The notes under the pieces were generated by a model that worked only from the letters and a program-made list of their open reading frames with translations, was not told where the DNA came from and did no database searches. A DNA stretch of 64,000 nt from Leptospira sp. WS39.C2 (GTDB lineage: Bacteria; Spirochaetota; Leptospiria; Leptospirales; Leptospiraceae): positions 3,578,001-3,642,000 of the forward strand of contig NZ_CP162142.1 in the NCBI RefSeq assembly GCF_040833965.1, in the 5' to 3' direction. Position numbers and translations under genes: made by a program. This document shows positions 6,496 to 16,902 of this stretch, piece by piece. Each line of letters begins with the position of its first letter. Within the stretch, counting starts at the first letter, position 1.

Positions 6496-7572
6496 TTAAG
6501 AGGAAAGTGGGTAGTCAGAATATCCTTTTTCACCTGGTGTATACAATGTGGTTTCATCAAATTTCGCTAGTGGAATGTTTTTCTGAAACTTTGTTATAAG
6601 ATCTGGATTGGCTAAAAATGGTTTCCCAAAAGCCACCAAATCAGCGTTACCTGATTCAAGATCTTTTTCAGCTCTAGCAGAATCATATCCACCACTTAAA
6701 ATGAGAGTGCCTTTGAAATTTTTTCTGATAGCTGTCACTGTTTCAGGTTCTACAATAGGTGCACCCATCGAAGAGTGATCAACTAAGTGAATGTAAACAA
6801 TACCAAGTTCATTTAGCTTACGAGCTAACAACGAATATTGTTCATGTGTTTCAGGAAAAGGAAACAAATCATTGAAAGCCCCATACGGTGAAAGGCGAAT
6901 TCCTGTTTTTTCTTTTCCAATCGCTTCCGAAACTGCTTTTGCAACTTCTAGTATGAATCGATTTCGATTTTCTATGGAACCACCATATTCATCCTTTCGT
7001 TGATTTGATGATGGATGTAAAAATTGTTCCAACAAATATCCGTTTGCTGCATGTAATTCCACTCCATCAAACCCAGCGTTTATCGCATTTTTGGATGCTG
7101 AAACAAATTCATTGATTGTAGAGAGAATTTCTTCCTTTGTCATCTCAGAAGGTGTTGGATGTTCAACCATTCCATTACTATCAGTCCACATTTGGCCTTT
7201 TGCCATAATTGCAGATGGAGCTAATACTTTAGCCGATTTTGGTAAATTGAATTCATGACCAATGCGACCAGTATGCATAAGTTGTACAAAAATTTTGCTA
7301 CCCTTGGCATGTACTTTTTCAGTTACATTTTTCCAAGCATCGGTTTGTTCTTTTGAAAATATGCCAGGAATTCTCGCATAACCTAAACCATTCGGAGATG
7401 GTGATGTGCCTTCCGTAATGATGAGACCCGCTTCTGCTCTTTGTGCATAATAAGTAGCAACAATTTCACCGGGAATGTTGTTGATAGACCGAGAGCGTGT
7501 CATAGGTGCCATCACAACTCGATTTTTTAACTCTAAATTACCTAGTTTTGTCTTTTGGTACAATAAATTCAT
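6496..7572 (-). CDS. Old Yellow Enzyme family alkene reductase (NemA-like)
   Basis: 358 residues from the ATG at 7572; an upstream TTG would add 23 unlikely residues. The protein is an FMN-dependent TIM barrel that reduces activated C=C bonds, nitro compounds or nitrate esters with NAD(P)H. Visible signatures are LKNRVVMAPMTRSR at the N-terminus, the substrate-binding ELHAANGYLLEQFL and the N-Q-R-x-D-E-Y-G-G-S block that follows it, and LSGGYD and FGKPFLANPDL near the C-terminus. The length is normal for the family (about 360). The gene stands alone. Cytosolic detoxification is likely; the exact substrate cannot be read. Confidence 0.92.
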   Translation of the reverse strand: MNLLYQKTKLGNLELKNRVVMAPMTRSRSINNIPGEIVATYYAQRAEAGLIITEGTSPSPNGLGYARIPGIFSKEQTDAWKNVTEKVHAKGSKIFVQLMHTGRIGHEFNLPKSAKVLAPSAIMAKGQMWTDSNGMVEHPTPSEMTKEEILSTINEFVSASKNAINAGFDGVELHAANGYLLEQFLHPSSNQRKDEYGGSIENRNRFILEVAKAVSEAIGKEKTGIRLSPYGAFNDLFPFPETHEQYSLLARKLNELGIVYIHLVDHSSMGAPIVEPETVTAIRKNFKGTLILSGGYDSARAEKDLESGNADLVAFGKPFLANPDLITKFQKNIPLAKFDETTLYTPGEKGYSDYPLSS

Positions 7573-7673
7573 TGATTTGCCTGTTAAATCCTTATGTAAA
7601 ATAGACGGATCGGTCTCCTGATTTAATATAAAATAATTCAATATTAAACTATTTTGGCGAAAAAAAATGAAAC

Positions 7674-9695
7674 TTATTTTAAATCAAAACCTAAAATTGT
7701 TAAATCGTCCTGCCGGTCTTGACCGTTTTGAAACTTTTGTAGTGCTTTTAACAAGTCTTCTTCCACTTCAGAAAGTGATAAATGGATGGTATCTATAAAA
7801 AGTTGGTATAATTTATCTTCTCCGAACTCTTCATCTTTTTGGTTAAATGCTTCATACACTCCATCCGTAAAAACGAATAATCGATCACCTGATTGGAATG
7901 AAATTTCGACTTTTTCGTAGTGAGTTTGTTTTTTCAAACCAATCATCCTACCTGTTTTAGATAGAAGTTGCAAAGTATGATTTTGAAGTAACACAGCCGA
8001 TGGATGGCCTGCGGAAGCAAACTGAATCATTTTTGTATCAAAATGAATATCGATAATCATTGCCGTCAAAAGACTGTTTAAGGAAACAAAGTTATCCATA
8101 AACTCTTCATTAAAAATCTCCATTATTTTATTGGGAGGTAGATCAAATTCTTTAATCGGATCATAGATTCCTTTGATCGCCATCGTTATCATGGCAGCAT
8201 GTACTCCATGACCAGTAGCATCAGCGATGAAAATCCGATAATTGAAGTCTTTCAATTGGATGATGTCGAAAAAATCACCTCCCACTTCTGAAACTGGCAA
8301 GTATTTATAAACAAAATGTAAGGCTTCTTCCAATTTCGGATCTACAGATATTGAATTTTCCTGAATTTTTTTTGCGACGAAAAGATCTCTTCGCATAACG
8401 GTAAGTGTTTGGTTTAATTTAAAAGTTCGTTCTTTTACTTTTTCTTCTAACTCTAGATTAGATTTTTCAAGATTAAGTTTGACTAGGTTTTCAGCAGCTT
8501 CCTTTTCTTGAATGATAAAATTGTAACGATCTGCTAGTGCAAAAGCAAGTAACATCATTTCCGCAGCCGAACCATACTGTGGACCTTCGATGGTGAATAC
8601 ATTGGTTGGAATGATTCCAAGTGCTCTTAATGTGGATATGATAAGTGCTAAAAATAAAAAAGCAAAAGCCAATAAAAAAAAGTAAGCAATCCTTTGTCTC
8701 TTCATTGAACACAATATTCCTATCACTAATATCCATAGTGAAGTAATCGTATGGCTTAAAACTAACCATTTGATAAATGTTTCAAAAGATAAAATATAAA
8801 ATATTGGTAACAAACATTGAACCAAAATAAATCCCCAATTCCAAACATCCAATTGAGGTAAAACTTTTTTTGTTTGTAATAAAGTTCGCATAAATATGAG
8901 AAAAATAATTAAAACAATTGATATGATAATATTAACGGAATATTGGTCCAACCAAGGTGAGTTATCCCATAAATATTCAGAAGCAATACCGTTATGTGTT
9001 GCAATTGCAATTGCGGAACTCAAAACTACCAAAACATATAATAAATAACTAATGTCTTTATGGATCAAATAGACAAATAAATTAAAAACTATCATTGCTA
9101 AAGTAATTCCGAAGTAGATCGCTTGTAAAACATGATCATCAATTTCATGCCGGTCATAGGATTTTTGATTCCAAATTTGAATTGGTAAGTTTATAGCATT
9201 TGGCGAATTGACTTTGAAGTAAATTGTCACTTCGGAATTCTTTGAAAATTCGATTGGAAAAACAAAAAATCTAGATTGATAAGGTCGATTTACAGAAGGA
9301 ACTAAATATCCTGACTGTATAATTTTGACTCCATCTTTTGATTCCAAATACAAATCTAAAGTCTTAATCCGAGGGTATGCGACTACCAAACTCGTTTGTA
9401 TCTCTCTATCAAGTGGATTGAATATCTTTGTTTTTAACCAAAAATTAGAATTCGAATAGGAAAAATTAAATGCTTCTTTTGTCTTTGGAATCTGTAAAAA
9501 TGGAAGATTGGATTCATTCGATTTAATATCTTGGAATTCTAATTTTTGTGTTGGATCTTCAAAAACAGACATGTACTTTGCCAAATATATTGGTTTGTCT
9601 TGTAAAAATTTTAGATCAACACTTGTATCATTTGCGTATAATCCGAAACTAACAATTAACATGAGATAGATGAATAATAGTTTTTGAATTTTCAT
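7674..9695 (-). CDS. 7TMR-DISM receptor with PP2C (SpoIIE/RsbU) phosphatase domain
   Basis: 673 residues. A signal peptide is followed by an extracellular beta-sandwich (7TMR-DISMED2-like, about 40-175), seven membrane helices (about 185-390), a coiled linker and a C-terminal PP2C serine phosphatase. The phosphatase shows VGGDFFD, DATGHGVHAAM, SAGHPSAVL, FTDGVYEA and DDLTILGF, so the metal-binding acidic residues are present. Such proteins sense an outside ligand and dephosphorylate an anti-sigma-antagonist to steer gene expression. No partner anti-sigma gene is nearby. Its ATG lies five bases after the stop of the 584-residue propeller protein, so the two are probably one operon. Confidence 0.9.
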   Translation of the reverse strand: MKIQKLLFIYLMLIVSFGLYANDTSVDLKFLQDKPIYLAKYMSVFEDPTQKLEFQDIKSNESNLPFLQIPKTKEAFNFSYSNSNFWLKTKIFNPLDREIQTSLVVAYPRIKTLDLYLESKDGVKIIQSGYLVPSVNRPYQSRFFVFPIEFSKNSEVTIYFKVNSPNAINLPIQIWNQKSYDRHEIDDHVLQAIYFGITLAMIVFNLFVYLIHKDISYLLYVLVVLSSAIAIATHNGIASEYLWDNSPWLDQYSVNIIISIVLIIFLIFMRTLLQTKKVLPQLDVWNWGFILVQCLLPIFYILSFETFIKWLVLSHTITSLWILVIGILCSMKRQRIAYFFLLAFAFLFLALIISTLRALGIIPTNVFTIEGPQYGSAAEMMLLAFALADRYNFIIQEKEAAENLVKLNLEKSNLELEEKVKERTFKLNQTLTVMRRDLFVAKKIQENSISVDPKLEEALHFVYKYLPVSEVGGDFFDIIQLKDFNYRIFIADATGHGVHAAMITMAIKGIYDPIKEFDLPPNKIMEIFNEEFMDNFVSLNSLLTAMIIDIHFDTKMIQFASAGHPSAVLLQNHTLQLLSKTGRMIGLKKQTHYEKVEISFQSGDRLFVFTDGVYEAFNQKDEEFGEDKLYQLFIDTIHLSLSEVEEDLLKALQKFQNGQDRQDDLTILGFDLK

Positions 9696-9700
9696 TTTTT

Positions 9701-11455
9701 TTAAATTAACTTGGCAGTTTCTAGAAACAAATCTAATGAATATAGTATATTCTTTTCTGAAAAAATTAGAATCCCTTCGAAACTTACACTCAAACCAACA
9801 GATCCAGGTAATATTTTTCTGAAATTCAAATCGTCATTTTGATTAAAGAATAACAACTCCACCTGATCTCCTTCACTGTATTCATCAAAACAAGACAAAA
9901 GCACTATTGAATGAGTTCCATCAAAACTAAAAAGATTCAAAACTTCAGATTGGATGGAAAGATTATTTAATTCTTCTCCATTAAAATCAATTATTACGAT
10001 CGATTGGTAATCATTTGTAATCACAAGATTCTTTTCTGTAACTAAAATAGGAACTTTTGTAGTTCCAAAAGAATGAGAGCTCAAAGTATCTGAACTTGTG
10101 AAATTAAGTTCTTTGATTTGATTCAGATTATTGTCCAGAAGATATGATTTGTCCCAAACAAAAGGAATATATATTCCACCTGGAATAGTTACAGGTGGAG
10201 ATGCCAACTCATAAAGTAATTGGATTCCAGATTCTTTTTTTTGGAAAAATCGAATTTGTTCACCTGTTTGGATTTGATCAATGATGGAATAATAATAATA
10301 GAAATTGGAATGAGAATCAATGAAAACAGGATGGTATTTGGATTGGTGATGAAATATAATATTCCATTTAAGATCTGTAATAAATACTCCTTTTAAAGTA
10401 TGGAAAACATAGGAGCCCGATTCAGTTTCAAAAACTTTCCCGGAAAAAGGATCACCATCTGGTGTTTTTATTTTTTGAATGATTTGTTTTGAATTTAGAT
10501 CATAAATATGAACTTCGTTTGAATGAGGGATAAACAATTTCCCAGATAAAATAAAAAAGTTGAAATTATGTACCACTCGATTTTCTGAAACATCTCTTTC
10601 ATCAGTCGATAAAATTTCATAACAACGAAGGGAAAGTAAAATTGATATAAGTAAATTTCCTTCTAAACTAAATATTAATAATTCGTTCGGCCTATTTAGT
10701 TTTGAAAAATATTCGGATCCTTTTTGAAACCCTTGGTAATAACATAAATAACCAGAATGGTAAAATAAATAGGGGATTGACATCCCTTCTAAAAAGGGAC
10801 CTTTCACTTCTTGTTTCCAAATTATTTTGTTTTCTGGGTGTTTTAAACAAGTGAGAAAATAGGCACCTTCGTTATGTGATAACATCACAAATAAATCAAT
10901 ACCTATCCATTCTGTTACAAGGACAGATTCATCGGGAGAAAGAGTAATGACCTGCCTAACATTTCCTGGAAATCCATTTGACTTTACTTCCTCATATTCC
11001 TTTGGATATTTTTTTTGAAACCAAGTACGTAACCAAACTTTTGCTGAACTTGGTAAATGAGGGACTCTTTCCAAATAAAGTTTTTTAAGTGTTTCCGATT
11101 CTTTAGAAGATATTGCCTCTAATATTTCAGGAAAAAAAGTATATGGGAAGAGAGAATTGGTATTCTTTAAGAACGAAGATACCGTTGGATTTCGGATTAA
11201 TTCTGAACGCTGATCATCAAGTAATTCTGCAGTTTGTTCGTAATACTCTGGATAGGTGGAACGTGGGTCTCCTGTCCCTTTCAGATGGATCCACCAATAA
11301 TTATGGCATTGCAAACACTCATATATTTCTTGGTAGGGATTTGCTGAATTGCCAACTATATTATGGATTGGAAATTCCGGAATCCGGTTCAGTTCCTGGA
11401 CAGGTTCCAAACGAGAAAAAGATTTCGATCCGTTTTGACAGAACAAACATACCAT
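9701..11455 (-). CDS. Hypothetical protein: N-terminal Cys motif and beta-propeller-like body
   Basis: 584 residues that I cannot place in a named family. Two CxxC pairs near the N-terminus (VCLFCQNGS at 3-6 and YECLQCHNYWW at about 47-50) look like one zinc ribbon. A helical region follows to about 170. The rest is a series of short beta-strand repeats with VLVTEWIG-, ILISILLS- and IIIDFNGEELNNL-like strands, consistent with a WD/PQQ-type propeller. No signal peptide is present, so it is probably cytoplasmic. No clear ribosome-binding site precedes the ATG. It is tightly coupled to the PP2C receptor gene downstream. Confidence 0.65.
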   Translation of the reverse strand: MVCLFCQNGSKSFSRLEPVQELNRIPEFPIHNIVGNSANPYQEIYECLQCHNYWWIHLKGTGDPRSTYPEYYEQTAELLDDQRSELIRNPTVSSFLKNTNSLFPYTFFPEILEAISSKESETLKKLYLERVPHLPSSAKVWLRTWFQKKYPKEYEEVKSNGFPGNVRQVITLSPDESVLVTEWIGIDLFVMLSHNEGAYFLTCLKHPENKIIWKQEVKGPFLEGMSIPYLFYHSGYLCYYQGFQKGSEYFSKLNRPNELLIFSLEGNLLISILLSLRCYEILSTDERDVSENRVVHNFNFFILSGKLFIPHSNEVHIYDLNSKQIIQKIKTPDGDPFSGKVFETESGSYVFHTLKGVFITDLKWNIIFHHQSKYHPVFIDSHSNFYYYYSIIDQIQTGEQIRFFQKKESGIQLLYELASPPVTIPGGIYIPFVWDKSYLLDNNLNQIKELNFTSSDTLSSHSFGTTKVPILVTEKNLVITNDYQSIVIIDFNGEELNNLSIQSEVLNLFSFDGTHSIVLLSCFDEYSEGDQVELLFFNQNDDLNFRKILPGSVGLSVSFEGILIFSEKNILYSLDLFLETAKLI

Positions 11456-11585
11456 AATGAGAAGGTGTTAAGTTAGTTCTAAAATTTAAACTAGGTCAAG
11501 TCAATTTCTATCAAAAGGAAAACTCAAGCCACATCACATATTTCTTGGCAATAAAAGATAAGTTATATAAATTAAGTCATTCCCT

Positions 11586-12806
11586 ATGCCTGCTTCCGAA
11601 AATTCCTACGAAACCTTACTTGCTTTAATCCAAAAATTAGAGAAGGAGAACCAGTTCTTAAAACAAAACCAAACGTCTTTAGACGATCACCAAACTAAAA
11701 TTAATGACCTCTTACAATTCACGCAGTTTTCAATTGATACGATTTCGGATTCTATCTTTTGGTTAGATGAAAACGGAAGGTACGTTTTTGTTAATAATGC
11801 TGCGTGTAGAAATTTTGGTTATAAAAAAGAAGAACTTCTGTCCATGGTGATGTTTGAAGTAGATCCACTTTTTTCAAAGGAAATTTGGGATGTCCATTGG
11901 AATGAAATTTTAGAGAAAAAAACATTCACTATAGAAACAATAAATAAACGAAAAGATGGGACTCCAGTTCCTATCGAAGTGACTGTCAATTTGGTCGAAT
12001 ATGATGGAAAAAAATACAATTGTGCTATTGTACGGGATATAACAGAACGAAAACGAAGTGAGTCAAAGTTAAAACAGGCGACACTTCGACTAGAAGAATT
12101 AAATGCAACAAAGGATAAATTTTTCTCAATCATTGCTCATGATTTAAAAGGGCCACTTGGTTCTCATAGAGAATTTACAAAAAATCTAAGTGAAAATATT
12201 AGCCAACTTACGGAAGAAGAAAGAAACTTAAACTTCCAAATTTTAAATGAATCATCTGAAAAACTTTATTCATTAATGGAAAATTTATTACATTGGGCAA
12301 GTACACAAAATGGAATTATTAATTTTAAACCAGTTAAAATACAAGTTTTTGAACTCATTCAAAAAACAGTAGATTTGTTGTATTTATCCATTCAAAAGAA
12401 ACAAATCCAAATATTAAACCTAGTTCCAAAATCTTTACATATATATGCTGATTCTTTTATGATCGAAACAATTTTTCGAAATTTAATTACAAATGCGATC
12501 AAATACAGTAATTCAAATCAAACTATTGAAATTGGTTACCAAATTTTAAATGGAACGACAACTCAGCTATCACACCAATTTTTTGTGAAAGACGAAGGTG
12601 TTGGGATGTCTGATAATCAAATCCATTCGTTGTTTCGGTTGGATAAGAAGTATTCAACTCCAGGCACTGCGCAAGAAACGGGAACTGGCCTAGGTCTAAT
12701 CTTATGTAAGGATTTTGTAGAAAAACATGGTGGGAAAATTTGGGTCGATAGTAAGTACAATCATGGTACAACTTTCTACATTGAATTAGGACATATCACA
12801 ATTTAA
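11586..12806 (+). CDS. PAS-domain sensor histidine kinase
   Basis: 406 residues, no membrane segment. A short coiled coil (about 5-40) is followed by a PAS domain with PAC tail (about 45-155, ending CAIVRDITERKRSE). Next is a HisKA dimer domain with the phospho-acceptor His185 in IIAHDLKGPLGS, and a HATPase domain with the N box NLITNAIKYSN, G1 KDEGVGMS and G2 GTGLGLIL. All catalytic boxes are intact. No response regulator lies next to it, so it is an orphan kinase. It is divergent from the propeller/PP2C pair; the 130-base gap probably holds both promoters. Confidence 0.9.
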   Translation: MPASENSYETLLALIQKLEKENQFLKQNQTSLDDHQTKINDLLQFTQFSIDTISDSIFWLDENGRYVFVNNAACRNFGYKKEELLSMVMFEVDPLFSKEIWDVHWNEILEKKTFTIETINKRKDGTPVPIEVTVNLVEYDGKKYNCAIVRDITERKRSESKLKQATLRLEELNATKDKFFSIIAHDLKGPLGSHREFTKNLSENISQLTEEERNLNFQILNESSEKLYSLMENLLHWASTQNGIINFKPVKIQVFELIQKTVDLLYLSIQKKQIQILNLVPKSLHIYADSFMIETIFRNLITNAIKYSNSNQTIEIGYQILNGTTTQLSHQFFVKDEGVGMSDNQIHSLFRLDKKYSTPGTAQETGTGLGLILCKDFVEKHGGKIWVDSKYNHGTTFYIELGHITI

Positions 12807-12905
12807 GTATCATCTCCTATCTAACTTGATTCGTTTTTTCATTCCAAAACACATTATAGAATTTTTTTAATGGATACCGAAACAACGATTTGCATTTTTG
12901 AAAGA

Positions 12906-14051
12906 ATGCGAAGAACCCAAGTAATAAAACTTTTTCTAATTTTATTTGTATCCCTACCATTAGTTGCACAACCTGTAGACCAATCAAATCAAACAAAAAA
13001 TCCACCGCCAACAACTCCCAAAAAATCATTTTTTGGATCACGCCTTGCGGTTTTAGAATTAGCTGGAGAATTTGTACAAACACCTTCGGAAGGTGGCCCA
13101 CAATCTGTTTCAAGTATTCTCAATTCAGCTCGAGTTGCTTCCAGTTTTGTCAATAGTGGGACAACATCGAATAACTTAAACCCTCCAGGTATCATCACAG
13201 AAAGTGCGGAATCAAGACCAACATCAACAATCTCACCTCGAATCAAATACTCTCATCAATTTTCAGAAGACTTTTTTGTTGGTTTTGTCTATGCGAGAGG
13301 TGAACAATACAATGATTCAAGAACTAGTTTTAGTACAAATGGACTTTATCTAAATGATAAAATTCGTTCTGGGGTAAATGAAGTTGGTTTTAAAATTGGA
13401 ATTGGTCCAATTAATTATCTAACAGACTCTAGTTCTTCAGAATTAAGTTTTACCTATTCTGAACTTTCTTCGAAAGGTCCATTCCAATCATTCCAGTTAA
13501 AATTTCCTTTTTTGAGAACAGGAGAACAAACTGTAACAGAAGGATATGCTTTCTCAACCGGTTCTGTGGAATTTCGTACGAAAAATTATGGAATGAATTA
13601 TGGGTTTGCAACTTCAATCACTGATTGGCTCAACTTGTACATGATAGGAGAATTCACAATTTTTGCAGGGCAATTAAAACTCCTGAATTACGGGCTCGAA
13701 ACTTCATCAACGGGAAGTTTGAATGCAAGTAACCAAGTGGTGTTTAGTCCCCCCGTTACAAAAACGGATCTAACTGCCTTCCAATCTAAGGAAGGTTTGG
13801 CGAGGGGACTCGGTGGGGCAACGGTTTCCTTTGAAATTGGTCTAGTTTGGAAACTGTTCGACACCTTAGGGATAAAATACGGTGGTTTTTATCAACTTTC
13901 TTCTTTTAGTGTTTCGGAAGTGACTGGATTCAATTTAGGCCAAGGAAAAACTCCAGTTGAGTTAAGTTCTGTGCCAGACATCAATTCCTCCCAAAGTTCA
14001 AAAGAATTTGGATCTTTTGGTGTGAATGTATCGCTTGTGAAAAACTTTTGA
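12906..14051 (+). CDS. Putative outer-membrane beta-barrel protein
   Basis: 381 residues from the ATG at 12906, chosen because it opens directly into a signal peptide (MRRTQVIKLFLILFVSLPLVAQ); the upstream ATG at 12870 would add 12 polar residues. The mature protein is rich in Ser, Thr, Gly and alternating hydrophobic residues, with repeated amphipathic strands such as FVGFVYARG, EVGFKIGIGP and NYGFATSI. It ends in KNF, an aromatic C-terminal residue typical of barrel proteins. No family is recognised. Export to the outer membrane is inferred. Confidence 0.65.
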   Translation: MRRTQVIKLFLILFVSLPLVAQPVDQSNQTKNPPPTTPKKSFFGSRLAVLELAGEFVQTPSEGGPQSVSSILNSARVASSFVNSGTTSNNLNPPGIITESAESRPTSTISPRIKYSHQFSEDFFVGFVYARGEQYNDSRTSFSTNGLYLNDKIRSGVNEVGFKIGIGPINYLTDSSSSELSFTYSELSSKGPFQSFQLKFPFLRTGEQTVTEGYAFSTGSVEFRTKNYGMNYGFATSITDWLNLYMIGEFTIFAGQLKLLNYGLETSSTGSLNASNQVVFSPPVTKTDLTAFQSKEGLARGLGGATVSFEIGLVWKLFDTLGIKYGGFYQLSSFSVSEVTGFNLGQGKTPVELSSVPDINSSQSSKEFGSFGVNVSLVKNF

Positions 14052-14105
14052 GGAGGTTTTCTTGTCTTATTTTTAGAGGGTAATTCCTTGGGTGATAGGA
14101 CAAGT

Positions 14106-15131
14106 ATGAAACACAAATCAATATTATATGCTCAAAAACTAGACTTTCAATGGCCAACTTCTGATCCATTTCTCTTCTGTGTCCATCACGAAGACTTTTA
14201 TCCAAACGGGAATGGAAAATTTGGTCCCAATGCATCCTTACAAGGAAGGCAAATTGGCCAAGATTTTGTTGGTAAAGATGGTTGGAGGATGTACCACGGA
14301 GAAACCATTCCGGGATTTCCAGGCCACCCACATAGAGGTTTCGAAACAGTAACTGTTGTTCAGCGAGGATTAGTAGACCATGCTGATTCACAAGGAGCCG
14401 CTGGAAGATATGGTGATGGTGATGTCCAATGGATGACAGCAGGAGCTGGTATCCAACATTCTGAAATGTTTCCTCTCATCAATGAATCAGGAGAAAACAC
14501 TCTTGAACTCTTTCAAATTTGGCTCAATTTACCCGCAAAACATAAATTTGTTGATCCGCATTTTACAATGTTTTGGAATGAAGATATCCCCGTTAAAACC
14601 ATTACAGATTCGAACGGCAAAAAAGTAAAAATCAAAACAGTCGCAGGATCATTGTTTGGTGATAAACCTCTAGATCCTCCTCCCAATTCCTGGGCAGGTG
14701 ATCCAAAAAATGACGTAGGAATTTATATTTTGGATTTAGAACCAGAAGTTCAATTTGATTTACCAAAAACTTCAGAAGGGAATCTTAGGAATGTCTATTA
14801 TTTCCGCGGAGAAGGTCTTGTTATGGATGGAACACAAGTTCCTGGCAAACACATGTACAATCTAAAAGCTGATGAATCAGTTGAAATCCGAAATGGATCG
14901 GAAGCTGGTAGGATTCTCATTTTAGAAGGAAAACCAATTGCAGAACCTGTGGTCCAATATGGTCCTTTTGTGATGAACAAACAGGAAGAAATCCAACAAG
15001 CTTTTGATGATTATCGGAAAACACAATTTGGTGGTTGGCCTTGGGATTCTTATGATCCCGTCCATGTTGGCAAAGGAAGGTTTGCCAAACACGCAAATGG
15101 AAAAGAAGAATTTCCTACAAAATCTAAGTAA
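14106..15131 (+). CDS. Pirin family protein
   Basis: 341 residues from ATG 14106, seven bases after AGGA; a TTG at 14088 is an alternative. The N-terminal cupin carries the pirin metal-ligand pattern HPHRGFETVT, DHADSQGAAGRYG, and QWMTAGAGIQHSE, with the histidines for the Fe site visible. A second cupin-like domain fills the C-terminal half. Pirins are iron proteins; some act as quercetin dioxygenases and others as redox-dependent cofactors, so the exact role is open. It converges with ilvD, with a hairpin between them. Confidence 0.9.
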   Translation: MKHKSILYAQKLDFQWPTSDPFLFCVHHEDFYPNGNGKFGPNASLQGRQIGQDFVGKDGWRMYHGETIPGFPGHPHRGFETVTVVQRGLVDHADSQGAAGRYGDGDVQWMTAGAGIQHSEMFPLINESGENTLELFQIWLNLPAKHKFVDPHFTMFWNEDIPVKTITDSNGKKVKIKTVAGSLFGDKPLDPPPNSWAGDPKNDVGIYILDLEPEVQFDLPKTSEGNLRNVYYFRGEGLVMDGTQVPGKHMYNLKADESVEIRNGSEAGRILILEGKPIAEPVVQYGPFVMNKQEEIQQAFDDYRKTQFGGWPWDSYDPVHVGKGRFAKHANGKEEFPTKSK

Positions 15132-15145
15132 AAAAGTATGAAAGC

Positions 15146-15165
15146 GGATCGGTATTTACCGGTCC
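15146..15165. terminator. Hairpin between pirin and ilvD
   Basis: GGATCGGTA and TACCGGTCC flank two bases, with one G-T/A-C mismatch. It overlaps the ilvD stop. On the minus strand a run of six T follows after about eight bases, so it may serve as the ilvD terminator. Confidence 0.45.
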
Positions 15166-16832
15166 GTCAAACAACCAGTACTTGCATCCTTCACCATCTG
15201 GATGTACTTCCACAGATACCCACTTGTAACACGATATGGTGGTTTTTTCCATTTTGCACGACGTTTTTCCAATTCATCTGCACTTACATTTAACTCTAGT
15301 TTGTTGGTTCGAGCATCAATGGAAATCACATCTCCGTCCTCAACAAAAGCAATTTCACCACCTTCCATTGCTTCGGGTGTGATATGACCAACAACAAAAC
15401 CATGGCTTCCCCCAGAGAATCGTCCATCTGTGATGAGGGCCACATTATCACCAAGTCCCGCACCAATGATGGCTGACGTTGGTTTTAACATCTCAGGCAT
15501 CCCAGGTCCACCTTTTGGTCCCACATAACGGATCACAACTACATGGCCAGGTTTTACTTTTCCGTCACGTATCCCTTCGTTCGCTTCTACTTCGGAATCA
15601 AAACAAATGGCTTTCCCTTCAAACATTTCACCTTCATGGCCAGTGATTTTTGCCACTGCGCCTTTTTTGGCAATGTTACCATATAACACTTGTATATGTC
15701 CTTCTTTTTTGATTGGGTTACTCACTGGTCGAAGTAAGTCTTGGTCTTTTGGAAGGTCAGGAAGTGATTCTAAATTTTCTGCAATGGTTTTACCAGTTAC
15801 AGTCATACACGTACCATCTAACATTCCTTCTTTCAGCATAAATTTCATGATAGCTGGTGTTCCACCAATCGCAAAAAGGTCTTCCATTAAATACTTTCCA
15901 CTTGGTTTCATGTCAGCAAGGAGTGGTGTTGTATCGGTTACCTTTTGGATTTGGTCTAAGTCCAAATCAATTCCCATTGTCCTTGCAATGGCAATCATGT
16001 GTAGGGCTGCATTAGTAGATCCACCGAGGATGGTGATGACACGAAGTGCATTGAGAATGGATTTTGGAGTGATGATATCTGATGGTTTGATGTCTTTTTC
16101 TAAAAGATTGTAAATATACTTTCCGATCTCTTGGCATTCTTTCTTTTTTTCTTCACTACGAGCAGGTGATGAGGAACTATATGGCAAACTCATACCCATC
16201 ACTTCGATGGCGGTTGCCATTGTATTGGCCGTATACATCCCACCGCAAGCTCCAGGCCCCGGGCAGGAATTTTTGATCACTTCTTTAAAATCTTCTTCAG
16301 AAATTTTACCGTTAATTTTTTTTCCATACGCTTCAAAAGCAGAAACAATATTTAATTTTTCACCTTTAAAATGACCACCGTTGATGGTTCCACCATACAC
16401 CATAATGGCGGGACGATTCAGCCTTGCCATTGCCATAATGGCCCCTGGCATATTTTTGTCACAACCTGCTGTGAAAATGAGTCCGTCATAAAAATGAGCA
16501 CCAGAAATGGTTTCAATAGAGTCCGCTATGATCTCACGAGAGGGAAGGGAAAAACGCATTCCATCATTCCCATTAGTAATCCCGTCACTCACCCCAATAG
16601 TATTGAAAAGTAGCCCAACCATTTGTTTTGTATCGAGGACACTTTTCTTTTGAAGTGCGGCAAGTGTCGTCAAATGCATATTACAAGGATTCCCATCAAA
16701 ACCAGTACTACCAATACCAACAAAAGGTTTGTTTAAGTCTTCGTAGGGAACTCCAGATCCAATGATCATGGCTTGGGAAGCAGGGAGAGATTCATCTTGG
16801 GTTAAAACGCGGCTGTATCGATTCAAACTCAT
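15156..16832 (-). CDS. ilvD: Dihydroxy-acid dehydratase
   Basis: 558 residues from ATG 16832, preceded by AAGGAAAT; a longer frame with ten extra residues lacks support. The enzyme removes water from 2,3-dihydroxy-3-methylbutanoate and its homologue, the third step of valine and isoleucine synthesis. Cysteines for the iron-sulfur cluster sit in [19 protein letters not shown] and [17 protein letters not shown]. The C-terminal [20 protein letters not shown] block is also typical. Length and motifs are normal. No other ilv gene lies in the window. Confidence 0.97.
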   Translation of the reverse strand: MSLNRYSRVLTQDESLPASQAMIIGSGVPYEDLNKPFVGIGSTGFDGNPCNMHLTTLAALQKKSVLDTKQMVGLLFNTIGVSDGITNGNDGMRFSLPSREIIADSIETISGAHFYDGLIFTAGCDKNMPGAIMAMARLNRPAIMVYGGTINGGHFKGEKLNIVSAFEAYGKKINGKISEEDFKEVIKNSCPGPGACGGMYTANTMATAIEVMGMSLPYSSSSPARSEEKKKECQEIGKYIYNLLEKDIKPSDIITPKSILNALRVITILGGSTNAALHMIAIARTMGIDLDLDQIQKVTDTTPLLADMKPSGKYLMEDLFAIGGTPAIMKFMLKEGMLDGTCMTVTGKTIAENLESLPDLPKDQDLLRPVSNPIKKEGHIQVLYGNIAKKGAVAKITGHEGEMFEGKAICFDSEVEANEGIRDGKVKPGHVVVIRYVGPKGGPGMPEMLKPTSAIIGAGLGDNVALITDGRFSGGSHGFVVGHITPEAMEGGEIAFVEDGDVISIDARTNKLELNVSADELEKRRAKWKKPPYRVTSGYLWKYIQMVKDASTGCLTDR

Positions 16833-16902
16833 AATTAATAATTTCCTTGGGATTAAAGTCAAAATGGTAGAGACGAAGAGAAAGGAAAGCGGATTTTCAA
16901 GA

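Noticed and set aside
15607..16113. 168-residue plus-strand frame
   Set aside because: Antisense shadow of ilvD, which is unambiguous.
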